A stretch of 64,000 nt of DNA from Nemertoderma westbladi (taxonomy: Eukaryota; Xenacoelomorpha; Nemertodermatida; Nemertodermatidae): positions 1 to 64,000 of the forward strand of contig JAUCBJ010005855.1 of NCBI GenBank assembly GCA_032718475.1. Direction: 5' to 3'. The position numbers and the translations under genes were made by a program. The notes under the pieces are model-generated. The model saw nothing but the letters and a program-made list of their open reading frames with translations. It did no database searches and was not told the origin of the DNA. Shown piece by piece: positions 30,686 through 38,540 of this stretch (the stretch's first letter is position 1; every line of letters starts with the position of its first letter).

Positions 30686-32281
30686 TTGAAGTGGCGAGGT
30701 TGCGTGTATTGGGCGATTACTTCACCCCCGCGGATAATCTTGCAATACTATTTAGCGATAGAATCTTCGGTTAACGTTTGTTTCATCGCGGACGTAGTAT
30801 CCAGAACCCTAAAGCGACACCCGTTATGTCTTGGCGAAGGACATACCTTTTACGATGGAGGAAGGACGCATACTGATGTATTCCGACGATTTCTCCAACC
30901 CTTTTATAACACCGATGCGCACTGCGAAGTTTTCACGCGAGCAGGACTTAGCGTTTTCAGGGACGTCTATCTCACTCACGCGGGAAGTCTAGTTGACAGA
31001 CCGTCGATGTTAACGTTAGTACCCTATGACGGGGAATGCCACGTGGAATTCGAACGCCCGGAAGGATCCTGGAAGGCTCGCGAGCCTACCGCCCATCATG
31101 ACGATGTGGATCCGACCGAGTTGACGCTAATAGATGAACCGTTACGGCAACTCATAGAAGTAGAGGAGAACCTTCCGAGGAAGACGCGAACTGAGATACG
31201 CGAGTTGGAGAAAAGCGATGCCATGGTTTGTGTACAACCTACGGAGACGAACATACCGACTGACCCAGATGATGAGAATTATCACGTGGACGGTAGCGCT
31301 CGCCCCATCGGAGATCTCATCTATGAGCGAGTTTGGTATCCTGCCAACACTATTTGTGGCAGATGTGGAGCAACTGGCCATCACGCAAAGAAGTGCGGAG
31401 CGAAGCACATATCTCTACCGGATTTAGTATGCAACTGGTGCGGGGATCAACGTTCGCACACTTTCTACACTTGCTGGCGTTTCGTGGCGCAGTGTACTTA
31501 TTGTAATATTAAGGGCCATAGGGCATCCGAATGTCAACTTAGAGACGTCCCCTATGAGCACATGACAGTTAAAATCGTTCGACAATTATTCGACCATTGG
31601 GAGGATCTAGCAGACGAGCATGTATCGACGCAGCGACGCCGCTTCCCTATGAGAGCACATTTGGGATTTTGGGCCGTAAACCCGCTCATAATGTCAAAGG
31701 AAGGATATGTATCGGCTATGCCTCAGTACGATGAATTGTTGGAGGTATTGGATATATTGCCATTGGATAGTGGATTCAAAGTTGTGCGGGACTATTTCTT
31801 ACAAGTGCACCCTGACAACAAGAATACTTGGAACTTTCAAACTGTGGTGAACAAGATTACCGCCGGAGAATTCGATAAACTGCGAGTTGAACAGCGGAAT
31901 CGAGGAGCCTGGCATTCGATAGCTTGGGCATACCGGAGCGCATTTTATCACAAACGCGTAACCTCGTGTATTCTAGACGAGACCGACGTTTTGCGTGAGA
32001 CTGGCTTCAAGGCCACGCCATTAGCAGAGAAGACGCGTCACCCACAGGATGATCAGCAATTTCGTATACTCAAAGCCCAGAAGGCCAGACAAGAGATTAA
32101 AAAGATAGTAAATGTCGCCGAGAGGACGACATCGAAGTCGCAAATCTGGATGACTCGGGGCACGGTTTCCCTTGCTAGAGAACCACGCGGAGGGACAGGA
32201 TACGCTTTGAATGAACCCATTAGGATTCAAACGACGTCAGAGAGCGAGGTGTCAACGGACGGAATGGTCCTACCTTTTTGA
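30686..32281 (+). CDS. BEL-1 post-integrase protein, zinc-knuckle part
   Basis: 531 residues in the same frame as the previous segment. It begins with the last exonuclease-like block (YYLAIESSV, residues about 19-27) and has a palindrome-encoded SWKAREPT at about 128. Three Cys/His clusters follow: CGRCGATGHHAKKC (about 223), CNWCGDQRSHTFYTC and CTYCNIKGHRASEC (about 271). The C-terminal half is basic and probably helical. The frame ends at TGA 32279, where BEL-1b has CGA. The original end is probably the TAG at about 32506-32508, after an Arg/Pro-rich tail. Zinc knuckles point to RNA or single-stranded DNA binding. Confidence 0.7.
   Translation: MKWRGCVYWAITSPPRIILQYYLAIESSVNVCFIADVVSRTLKRHPLCLGEGHTFYDGGRTHTDVFRRFLQPFYNTDAHCEVFTRAGLSVFRDVYLTHAGSLVDRPSMLTLVPYDGECHVEFERPEGSWKAREPTAHHDDVDPTELTLIDEPLRQLIEVEENLPRKTRTEIRELEKSDAMVCVQPTETNIPTDPDDENYHVDGSARPIGDLIYERVWYPANTICGRCGATGHHAKKCGAKHISLPDLVCNWCGDQRSHTFYTCWRFVAQCTYCNIKGHRASECQLRDVPYEHMTVKIVRQLFDHWEDLADEHVSTQRRRFPMRAHLGFWAVNPLIMSKEGYVSAMPQYDELLEVLDILPLDSGFKVVRDYFLQVHPDNKNTWNFQTVVNKITAGEFDKLRVEQRNRGAWHSIAWAYRSAFYHKRVTSCILDETDVLRETGFKATPLAEKTRHPQDDQQFRILKAQKARQEIKKIVNVAERTTSKSQIWMTRGTVSLAREPRGGTGYALNEPIRIQTTSESEVSTDGMVLPF
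31071..31090 (+). repeat. 20-bp palindromic motif, BEL-1 copy 10 (post-integrase gene)
   Basis: GGAAGGCTCGCGAGCCTACC, read as WKAREPT: a different frame from copy 9 in the same gene. Confidence 0.95.
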
Positions 32282-32522
32282 CTTCCTCCTAGCGTTGTAG
32301 AAACTCGATCCGATGTTAAGCCGACAGTTGGAATCGGACGAGGATTTAGAGGATTGAGCGCACGACGGATGTGCGAAACTCCCGTCGTCCCCTTTCCTAG
32401 CGTTTTGGAACCACCGACGACTCGACGCCGAAGTCCGAGCCCAGTTCGACCTCGACCACCCCCCAATCGCACTAGAGGACGTGGACGAGCCCGCTCAGCG
32501 AAGGAATAGGAAGCGAGTGGAA

Positions 32523-32542
32523 GGAAGGCTTGCGAGCCTACC
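32523..32542 (+). repeat. 20-bp palindromic motif, BEL-1 copy 11 (3' non-coding)
   Basis: GGAAGGCTTGCGAGCCTACC just after the presumed end of the post-integrase gene. Confidence 0.95.
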
Positions 32543-32657
32543 GATTTGGATATTATATTTGGATATTTATTTTGGATATTTATTTGGATATTATATTTGG
32601 ATATTTATATTGGACATTATGTTTGAATGTTGGGTTTGGAGGAGCGAGATATGGAAA

Positions 32658-32677
32658 GGAAGGCTTGCGAGCCTACC
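32658..32677 (+). repeat. 20-bp palindromic motif, BEL-1 copy 12 (3' non-coding)
   Basis: GGAAGGCTTGCGAGCCTACC, 135 bp after copy 11. Confidence 0.95.
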
Positions 32678-33110
32678 GTTAGCAATTGGTGCTCAGGAGA
32701 AGATATCCAGACCAGCAGGACGAACTATTTAGATCGTCAGGAGGACATTATTGGAAGTTATTAGCGTATTGTGTTTATTTTATATTTGAACTGATTTAAT
32801 TTGGTGGAAGTTTATTATGTATATTTACAATATATAAAGATTTATCGAAAGAGTTACAATTATTTGTTCGATTTGTTTTGATTTATTTGTTCTGATTTGT
32901 TTAATTTGCTTACCTTGATAACCGAAAGCCTTTTTTGTATTTTAGGCACTAAAGTTGATTAGTAAATTTGTATTTGTATGTACGATCGATTGTATTTACG
33001 CCGTATCTGCAATATTAAGTATGCAATAATTAGATAGTGATTATATTTTATATTTTAGGCCCTACCAGTAGATTTAGAAGTAGTTTGTAAATATTTTATA
33101 TTTCGATTGG

Positions 33111-33137
33111 TGAAAACAGTCTTACTTACTGTTTTCA
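33111..33137 (+). repeat. Perfect hairpin just upstream of the 3' LTR
   Basis: TGAAAACAGT (33111-33120), a 7-nt loop, ACTGTTTTCA (33128-33137), eight bases before the LTR. The minus-strand copy (54716-54742) keeps both arms exactly, while the loop differs. It sits where a polypurine tract is expected. Confidence 0.75.
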
Positions 33138-33145
33138 TGGAGCGG

Positions 33146-34235
33146 TGATGAATTATTTCACTATAAGGTAGCATTTGTAGTTTAACTTTAACGTAAAAAC
33201 TTTCGAAAATCCGACGCATTTTGATTAAGTTACAGTAATGTAATATGCCTATTCATATTTGTACACATAAAACCCTTAGGTACTCTCGTGGCGTAGTGGT
33301 CAGATGGTTAAGGCGTTGGTTACATTACATAGGTTACGAGTTCGAATCCCGGTTGGGAAATTTGTATTTTGGGGCCATTTATTTTCGTTTGGTGCTAATT
33401 GGTAGGCCAATGAGAAGCGTACAACGTAGCGAATGATGAGCCAGGCCAATCATAGGGCATAAATTATCTTATTGCTCAAATGTGAGGCAGTGGAAAATTC
33501 TGTTAGGATTCCATGTCCCAGATTAGTGTAAGGGCCGGATTGCGTTGAACGATGAGCTGGGCCAATCATAGGGCACGAAGCACTTTATTGCTCAAATGTG
33601 AAGCTGTGGAAAATTCTGTTTAGTTTCCATGTGCGATATTTAGTATAAAAGGCCGGTTTGCCTTCGGTTATCACTCTTACTTACTTCTTAGAACCTAAAT
33701 CCTTACTCTTGTAAAAATTAGTTTATTCGGTTTCTTGTTGAAACTTCGTTTGATAATTCCTTTGTAAAACTGTAAATATACTGCAAATTCCTGAACATGT
33801 TTTCTTTTGGTCCAACTTTGGGACAGCCAAACATCAGGAAGATGGCAGCCTAGACCGTTAGGCCGTAAGCAACGCAGGGAAAAGATGTCCACAACACGCT
33901 AGCGCCCACATTGGATTGACCGCGCACCCCCTTTGCCCCTTCGAAATACTCCACTTGCCATGCAGCGCCCGCTTTGTGAGAAAGGTAAGACTTTGTTCGA
34001 CGCCCTTGCCCGCCGTAAGACCTATAGATCAGGGTAAGCGTGACGCCGTCCTGGACGCCGCAAATTTAGGATCAAATAATTATATTCAGACAGAAACACC
34101 CCCCCCCCCCCCCCCCCCCCCCCCCCTTTGTCATGTCCTACGAACCCCTGGGTTAACCTGTACTTCCTACAGGTGCGAACTATTGCCATTCATCAGTACG
34201 CGAGTACATATTAGGTACGGACAGCATATGTTCCA
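33146..34235 (+). repeat. 3' LTR of BEL-1
   Basis: 1090 bp, nearly identical to 15853-16935. The poly-C tract is 28 long (34099-34126) against 21 in the 5' copy. TATA is at 33644-33651 and the tRNA-like block at 33282-33359. Confidence 0.9.
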
Positions 34236-34395
34236 AACAGTTGCGGTGCAAACAGTGGTGCAGACACTGGTGCAGACAGTGGTGCAGACAGTGGTGCAGA
34301 TAGTGATGCAGACAGTGGTGCAGACAGGGGTGCAGACAGTGGTGCAGGCAGTTTGTGTAGACAGTGGTGCAGACAGTGGTGCAAACACTGGTGCT
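34236..34395. repeat. 12-bp minisatellite (ACAGTGGTGCAG)n
   Basis: About 13 imperfect units directly abut the 3' LTR end. The period of 12 keeps frames open on both strands (VQTVVQT and CTTVCT types), which are not genes. Confidence 0.9.
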
Positions 34396-35616
34396 GTTAG
34401 CGCTTTTAGTAAATTGTGTTCATTCAATCTCAATTTCGTCTATTTGTGACTTGTAGCATTCAAAGCTGAGAACTCATGCATTTATGGCGTGATATAAACT
34501 GCTGGTCTGACACAATAAACGGGATTGCGCTAGTGTACCTGTCAACAAGGGCCGCTTACTGCATCGGTCGCTTCCCCTTTGCCTTCCTCTCATAAGTTGG
34601 TTTATTCTATAACTTATTTGGTTCAATACGGTATTTGATTATCTATTGTATTTAACTGAGATACGATACCGGGAGGATGTGACAACACAATATAACAAGC
34701 AATTATTGGCTGACTAATTAATTCTATAAGAACTCAAGTGCGGTATTTGTGTTTCTCTTTAGGAGAAACGTATAGTGACTTGCCTTTATGTACAATTATA
34801 TAAATATTTCTATCGTAATTAATTTATGACAACTCTCAATCTTGATACAATTAATAATAAGGGCCTTTCTTATATTAATGGTCTGGTATATCGCCATATA
34901 TTAATTATTTAAAAAGTCAGAGATAGAGCGACACACTTCTATTACAATTGTCCAGATTACCACTGATACTTAATTGCATAGACCCACCTTATAATTGGCG
35001 CGTGTAAAGTCTCCTTGATTACGTAATATCGGCGGTATAATCAACAATAAGAGAGCAAATTATGTTTAACGACAGAACAAATTACAAGTGCTAGTAGAAT
35101 TATTATTAACAAGGCGCGTCTGCATGAGAAGTAATCTCTACAGAACTACAAAATCACATACACAAATTAACAGCTAACAAATATTATATACTCAGGGAAG
35201 ATCAATGTAATTGTTATGAGCCAATAGGGGATCACTTACTCCTTGGATGTTCCCTGTAACAATAAGTTCAAATACAGGCAAACGGTTCAAGTTCGTACAT
35301 AAAAACTAATCTAATAAGTAAATAATTCAGTTATCAACACCAAACTAGAATTATACAGAGCGTACGTAGTTAATCATATATAAAAACATCTCAACTCGTG
35401 AACAAATAATTAAGAGTTACCAAATGCTCATAACTCCTTAAGCAGTTAAGTTGTAGTGCGAGAAAGCGTTCGAAGCATATAAAATGTTTCAGTTTATAAT
35501 AAAAATAAGCTAAATGGATTCTTGGGGACACCTTATTTTACCTATAATATAAAATAAAGATATGAGTCATATAAAGTAAAATAAAGGTAATATAAAGAAG
35601 TGTCGAGAATCAATGT
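34396..35616. other. AT-rich stretch without recognised features
   Basis: No long frame, repeat or signal that I can support. It may be the 3' non-coding end or LTR of the minus-strand BEL-2 element, but no matching copy is in the window. Confidence 0.4.
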
Positions 35617-36285
35617 TTATTTATGACTTTTCTTCTTTTTAGAAGAGCGTTTGCGTCGCTTTGTCGACGGTGAATGATTATTGGTTGACGAAGGTGGGGA
35701 ACCTCGTACTTGCAGCCCTTCAGCGGCGGAAGGATGAATCTCCAATGAATCCGGATGGGGCGCAACAGCACATAATGCGGGTCCTCCGGTAGAAGTTCCA
35801 GGTTGAGGTTCAGTTGTCGTAGTGGTCACTGAAACGGATTGTCGCAACAACTTTACGCCTTTTCTAAGTACCTTGGCCAGTGAGGACCTGGAGGAAGGCA
35901 CCAGGGTGGATTGTACTGCCTTTTGAAGAATTGCCGCAGTAACTGGTCTTTTGAGAGTTTGCGATGACGTCGCAATGCCTCCTCTGTCGGAAATAAACCT
36001 GGGCGGCTTGACAGTCTCTTCAGCAAGACGCGCCGTATGACGAAGGTAAGCAACTCGATCCGAAGTTTGTAGCAACTCGGGATTAGCGGCGACGAAGTCG
36101 TACCCGTAGTTCGAGTCTTTCCGCATGAATTCAACAAGGTTGTAGGTCGTAACGTCACCGGGGTTCATACGACGGAGAAAGGGCCGCACATACTGAGTGT
36201 TAGTAAGCTCCGAAACGGTTAATAATAACTGGTGGAAGGTGGGATCTTTGCACTTCAATAGCGAAATAATAGGGATTGAATGCAA
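35617..36285 (-). CDS. BEL-2 post-integrase protein, C-terminal part
   Basis: 222 residues ending in a strongly basic KRRKRSSKKKKSHK tail, which could act in nucleic-acid binding or nuclear import. The block SDRVAYLRHTARLAEETVKPPRF corresponds to the region of BEL-1 around ETDVLRETGFKATPLAEKTRHP. It overlaps the zinc-knuckle frame upstream by 86 bp, so a frameshift probably separates two parts of one protein. Confidence 0.6.
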   Translation of the reverse strand: MHSIPIISLLKCKDPTFHQLLLTVSELTNTQYVRPFLRRMNPGDVTTYNLVEFMRKDSNYGYDFVAANPELLQTSDRVAYLRHTARLAEETVKPPRFISDRGGIATSSQTLKRPVTAAILQKAVQSTLVPSSRSSLAKVLRKGVKLLRQSVSVTTTTTEPQPGTSTGGPALCAVAPHPDSLEIHPSAAEGLQVRGSPPSSTNNHSPSTKRRKRSSKKKKSHK

Positions 36286-36631
36286 AGACTCCGCAATACG
36301 AGCGAGCAGACTCGTAGCGTAGGCGCGTGACTTGATTTAAGTCAGTGTAATGTTCCCACAATTTAATATACTTTAAGAGGGATGTATCGTCGTCCCGTTG
36401 TGTCAAGTCAAAGGTGCAAGAGCCCGGGTAATGCCCTTTAAGACGACATTTATCGCATTGTTCAGCGAATTGCGGGCAGTTGAAGAAGGTATGATCGTCG
36501 AACAATCTGCAATATGGACAATGGAGGGGAAGGTCCGAACATTGTAGATAGCTTTGACAAATCTCGCCGGTAGCTGGTGCTTTATGCGCACGGGAACCAC
36601 ATTGAACGCAGCGCTTCCTACCTTGAGACAC
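36200..36631 (-). CDS. BEL-2 post-integrase protein, zinc-knuckle part
   Basis: 143 residues with three Cys/His clusters: CVQCGSRAHKAPATGEIC, CPYCRLFDDHTFFNC and CDKCRLKGHYPGSC. Spacing and order match the three clusters in BEL-1 (31354-31530), including the H-T-F-x-x-C run in the middle one. This cross-element match is the clearest sign that the gene is shared. Confidence 0.7.
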   Translation of the reverse strand: MSQGRKRCVQCGSRAHKAPATGEICQSYLQCSDLPLHCPYCRLFDDHTFFNCPQFAEQCDKCRLKGHYPGSCTFDLTQRDDDTSLLKYIKLWEHYTDLNQVTRLRYESARSYCGVFAFNPYYFAIEVQRSHLPPVIINRFGAY

Positions 36632-37625
36632 ACCCGAACGAAGCGAATCTCGTCAAAGGTTGTGGTCCAAGGTGCCACGGCATAATAAATTCACCGTCAT
36701 CATCCGACTCAGAAGTGGGATGGATGGATTTAGATTCCAGGACATTATCTGTTGCGGAATCCTTTAGATAAGAAGCCAGCTGTTTGTCCGAAGTTTGGAC
36801 AATCGAGACATAATACCCAGACTTAAGGATGGGGCGTTCTAGAATAGTCGAATGTAGGTTTTTAACACATACATCCTTAAATATAGCGAAACCCTTTAGA
36901 TTTAAATCCTCGAAAGCAGAGAGACGTATATTTACCTGTCCCTTCAGAAGGTGATCACAGAACTGGCTATCAATACCAAAGAAAGGGAATAAAAATCTTT
37001 GAAAACATTCGAAACATTGGAACTTCCCTTCACGGTTGACTTTGGCAAGCTGGGTGCAGAGAATTAAGGGGTGTGACCTCAAAGTTCTACTACAAGTATT
37101 GGCCAACCAACCTGACACAACAGAGTTCTCGTAAATCATATAAATAGCCAAAGAAGGCCAAAGGGGAACACTAATATTTGAATAAACTGCACCCGGAGCG
37201 GTCAAGGGACCATTAAAATAATAATGGGAATAATTATCACCGTACAGATTTAAATAGCGGTTATACCGACCTTCCTTGAAATCCCAACCGAGTTCATGGA
37301 ATGAGATATGTCCGATGCCGGTACGTTCAGCTCTGCGCATTCTGCTTCCCACGCGTTCGTAAATAACGCGGAAAAAGCCACGTTCCTGAGCCCACGGGAG
37401 GATCATTTGCGTGTCCGCAAAGGGGTAAGGAATATCTAACAATGAGTCGAAATCCTTGTATAGGTCGGGATATATTGCTGAACCGAGTTTGCAAATCGTC
37501 TCGTTGAACAACAGGTCAAGGACAGGTTGTGGTAGCATTGAGGGTTTGATAGCGAGCGCAGGGTGCCGCTTGGTTGCAACGACGTAACAGTAGGACTTCT
37601 CGAACTGTCCATGTCGAGGTAACAT
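36618..37625 (-). CDS. BEL-2 post-integrase protein, exonuclease-like part
   Basis: 335 residues. The blocks MLPQPVLDLLFNETICKLGSAI, DLYKDF...FADTQMILPWAQERGFF, GIGHISF and YNRYLNLYGDNY align with BEL-1 30350-30650. The Lys-x-Gly...Asp-Leu...Asp-Thr-Gln pattern resembles motif II of RNase D-like DEDD exonucleases, and IYMIYENSVV may be motif III (Tyr-x3-Glu). The upstream motif-I region lies in another frame (37718-37975), separated by a frameshift near 37710. Catalysis is unproven. Confidence 0.55.
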   Translation of the reverse strand: MLPRHGQFEKSYCYVVATKRHPALAIKPSMLPQPVLDLLFNETICKLGSAIYPDLYKDFDSLLDIPYPFADTQMILPWAQERGFFRVIYERVGSRMRRAERTGIGHISFHELGWDFKEGRYNRYLNLYGDNYSHYYFNGPLTAPGAVYSNISVPLWPSLAIYMIYENSVVSGWLANTCSRTLRSHPLILCTQLAKVNREGKFQCFECFQRFLFPFFGIDSQFCDHLLKGQVNIRLSAFEDLNLKGFAIFKDVCVKNLHSTILERPILKSGYYVSIVQTSDKQLASYLKDSATDNVLESKSIHPTSESDDDGEFIMPWHLGPQPLTRFASFGCVSR

Positions 37626-37717
37626 TTCCTGGAAGGACGGAGGGGTAAAAGATGCGTTAGAGCTATGGGAGGTTTGCGTGAATACATGAGTGGCTCCGGT
37701 GAGACAACGGAAATGTA

Positions 37718-37975
37718 TTAGCGTGTGGTGCCGAGTTCATCATTCAAAACGGAACCTTTGTTGTCGTATAGCATCACACCATACTGCTGGATAATCTCGA
37801 GCATGTTATTAAATTCGAGATACGCAATGGTTTTGTCCACTTCAACTGGTGTCCATAAGCTGTCGAGGGATCCGATGGAGCCTCGGGCGATAACTACCGA
37901 TTTGTGACTTTGGACGTTTTCTACGACGGATTTTTCTTTCATCACCGTAGAGAGTTTGTCTTCCCGAAATCGCAC
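37718..37975 (-). pseudogene. BEL-2 post-integrase protein, linker and motif-I region
   Basis: The frame carries GVMLYDNKGS, aligned to GYMFYDNEGG of BEL-1; the presumed catalytic Glu is Lys here. The frame is open on the N-terminal side up to the MITE edge near 38066. It ends in a stop at 37718, after which the homology continues in a different frame. Confidence 0.5.
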
Positions 37976-38305
37976 GTCGACGTTCCAGTGAATTAATCGA
38001 TCAATAATGAAATTAGCAAGATTATGGGGAGGTGCGGGTTTGTCTTCTATAGTTTGTGGGGCGAGCCACGAAGTTGGCGGAGCCTTAGCGAATTGACACT
38101 ATTAGGGGGTGGGTCAATTTATGCAAATAGTTGTCGTCGTCGTCGTTGTCGTCGTCGTCGTCATCGTCGTCGTCGTCGTTACGATTTTGACATGCTAATA
38201 ACTTTGTCGGATTTAAAGCTGCCAAGTTGAAAATTTGTAGGTATCAATATGAGCAAAAGTTGAGATTTTTGAGAGACTTTCAGACACCATCAGTGCAATG
38301 GTCTC

Positions 38306-38318
38306 CCGCTAGAGGGCC
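38306..38318 (+). promoter_or_regulatory. CTCF-core-like motif, MITE copy 1
   Basis: CCGCTAGAGGGCC fits the bilaterian CTCF core (CCGC-AG-GGC pattern). Binding is not shown. Confidence 0.35.
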
Positions 38319-38450
38319 ACATGTCTAAACATTAAATGCCCTCCCATTTCTTTGCTTTTAATCCGTTTAAGCTGAAACTTGGCAGATATGTATTAGACCA
38401 TTAGCTGTGACTTTCAAAGGAGGCGAATCCATCTGCAGTTCTCCAGTCTG

Positions 38451-38463
38451 CCGCTAGAGGGCC
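38451..38463 (+). promoter_or_regulatory. CTCF-core-like motif, MITE copy 2
   Basis: The same 13-mer CCGCTAGAGGGCC, 145 bp from the first and in the same orientation. Confidence 0.35.
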
Positions 38464-38540
38464 AAAGGTCTGAAAGTGAAAACAACTAACGACGACAACT
38501 ATTTGCATAAATTGACCCACCCCCTAACAGTGTCAATTCG

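Larger units (their letters stand above)
32282..33145 (+). other. End of BEL-1 internal region
   Basis: Holds the Arg/Pro-rich tail of the post-integrase gene (to about 32508), two palindrome copies 135 bp apart (32523 and 32658) separated by GGATATTTATATT-like AT repeats (32545-32640), and AT-rich DNA. It ends with the hairpin at 33111-33137 and GGAGCGG just before the 3' LTR. Confidence 0.65.
15853..34235 (+). mobile_element. BEL/Pao LTR retrotransposon BEL-1, 18.4 kb
   Basis: Direct repeats at 15853-16935 and 33146-34235, each starting TGATGAATT and ending GTTCCA, bracket a long leader, gag, zinc knuckles, protease, RT, RNase H, integrase and an additional post-integrase gene. By eye the LTRs differ at about four substitutions plus poly-C length. 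No target duplication is visible: CTATA precedes and AACAG follows. The domain order PR-RT-RH-IN, a DUF1759-like gag, the YVDDG RT box and the NPADIASRG RNase H block identify BEL/Pao. The copy carries several stops and frameshifts, so it is probably not autonomous. Confidence 0.9.

Noticed and set aside
28753-32281. Envelope gene
   Set aside because: It occupies the env position but shows no signal peptide, fusion peptide or membrane segment, and it has zinc knuckles instead.
19896-32677. CRISPR-like array from the regularly recurring 20-bp motif
   Set aside because: Spacing is irregular (78 bp to several kb), the copies lie within coding sequence of an animal retrotransposon, and no cas-like gene exists.
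33916-34449. 177-residue plus-strand frame
   Set aside because: Made of LTR end, poly-C (poly-Pro) and the 12-bp minisatellite.
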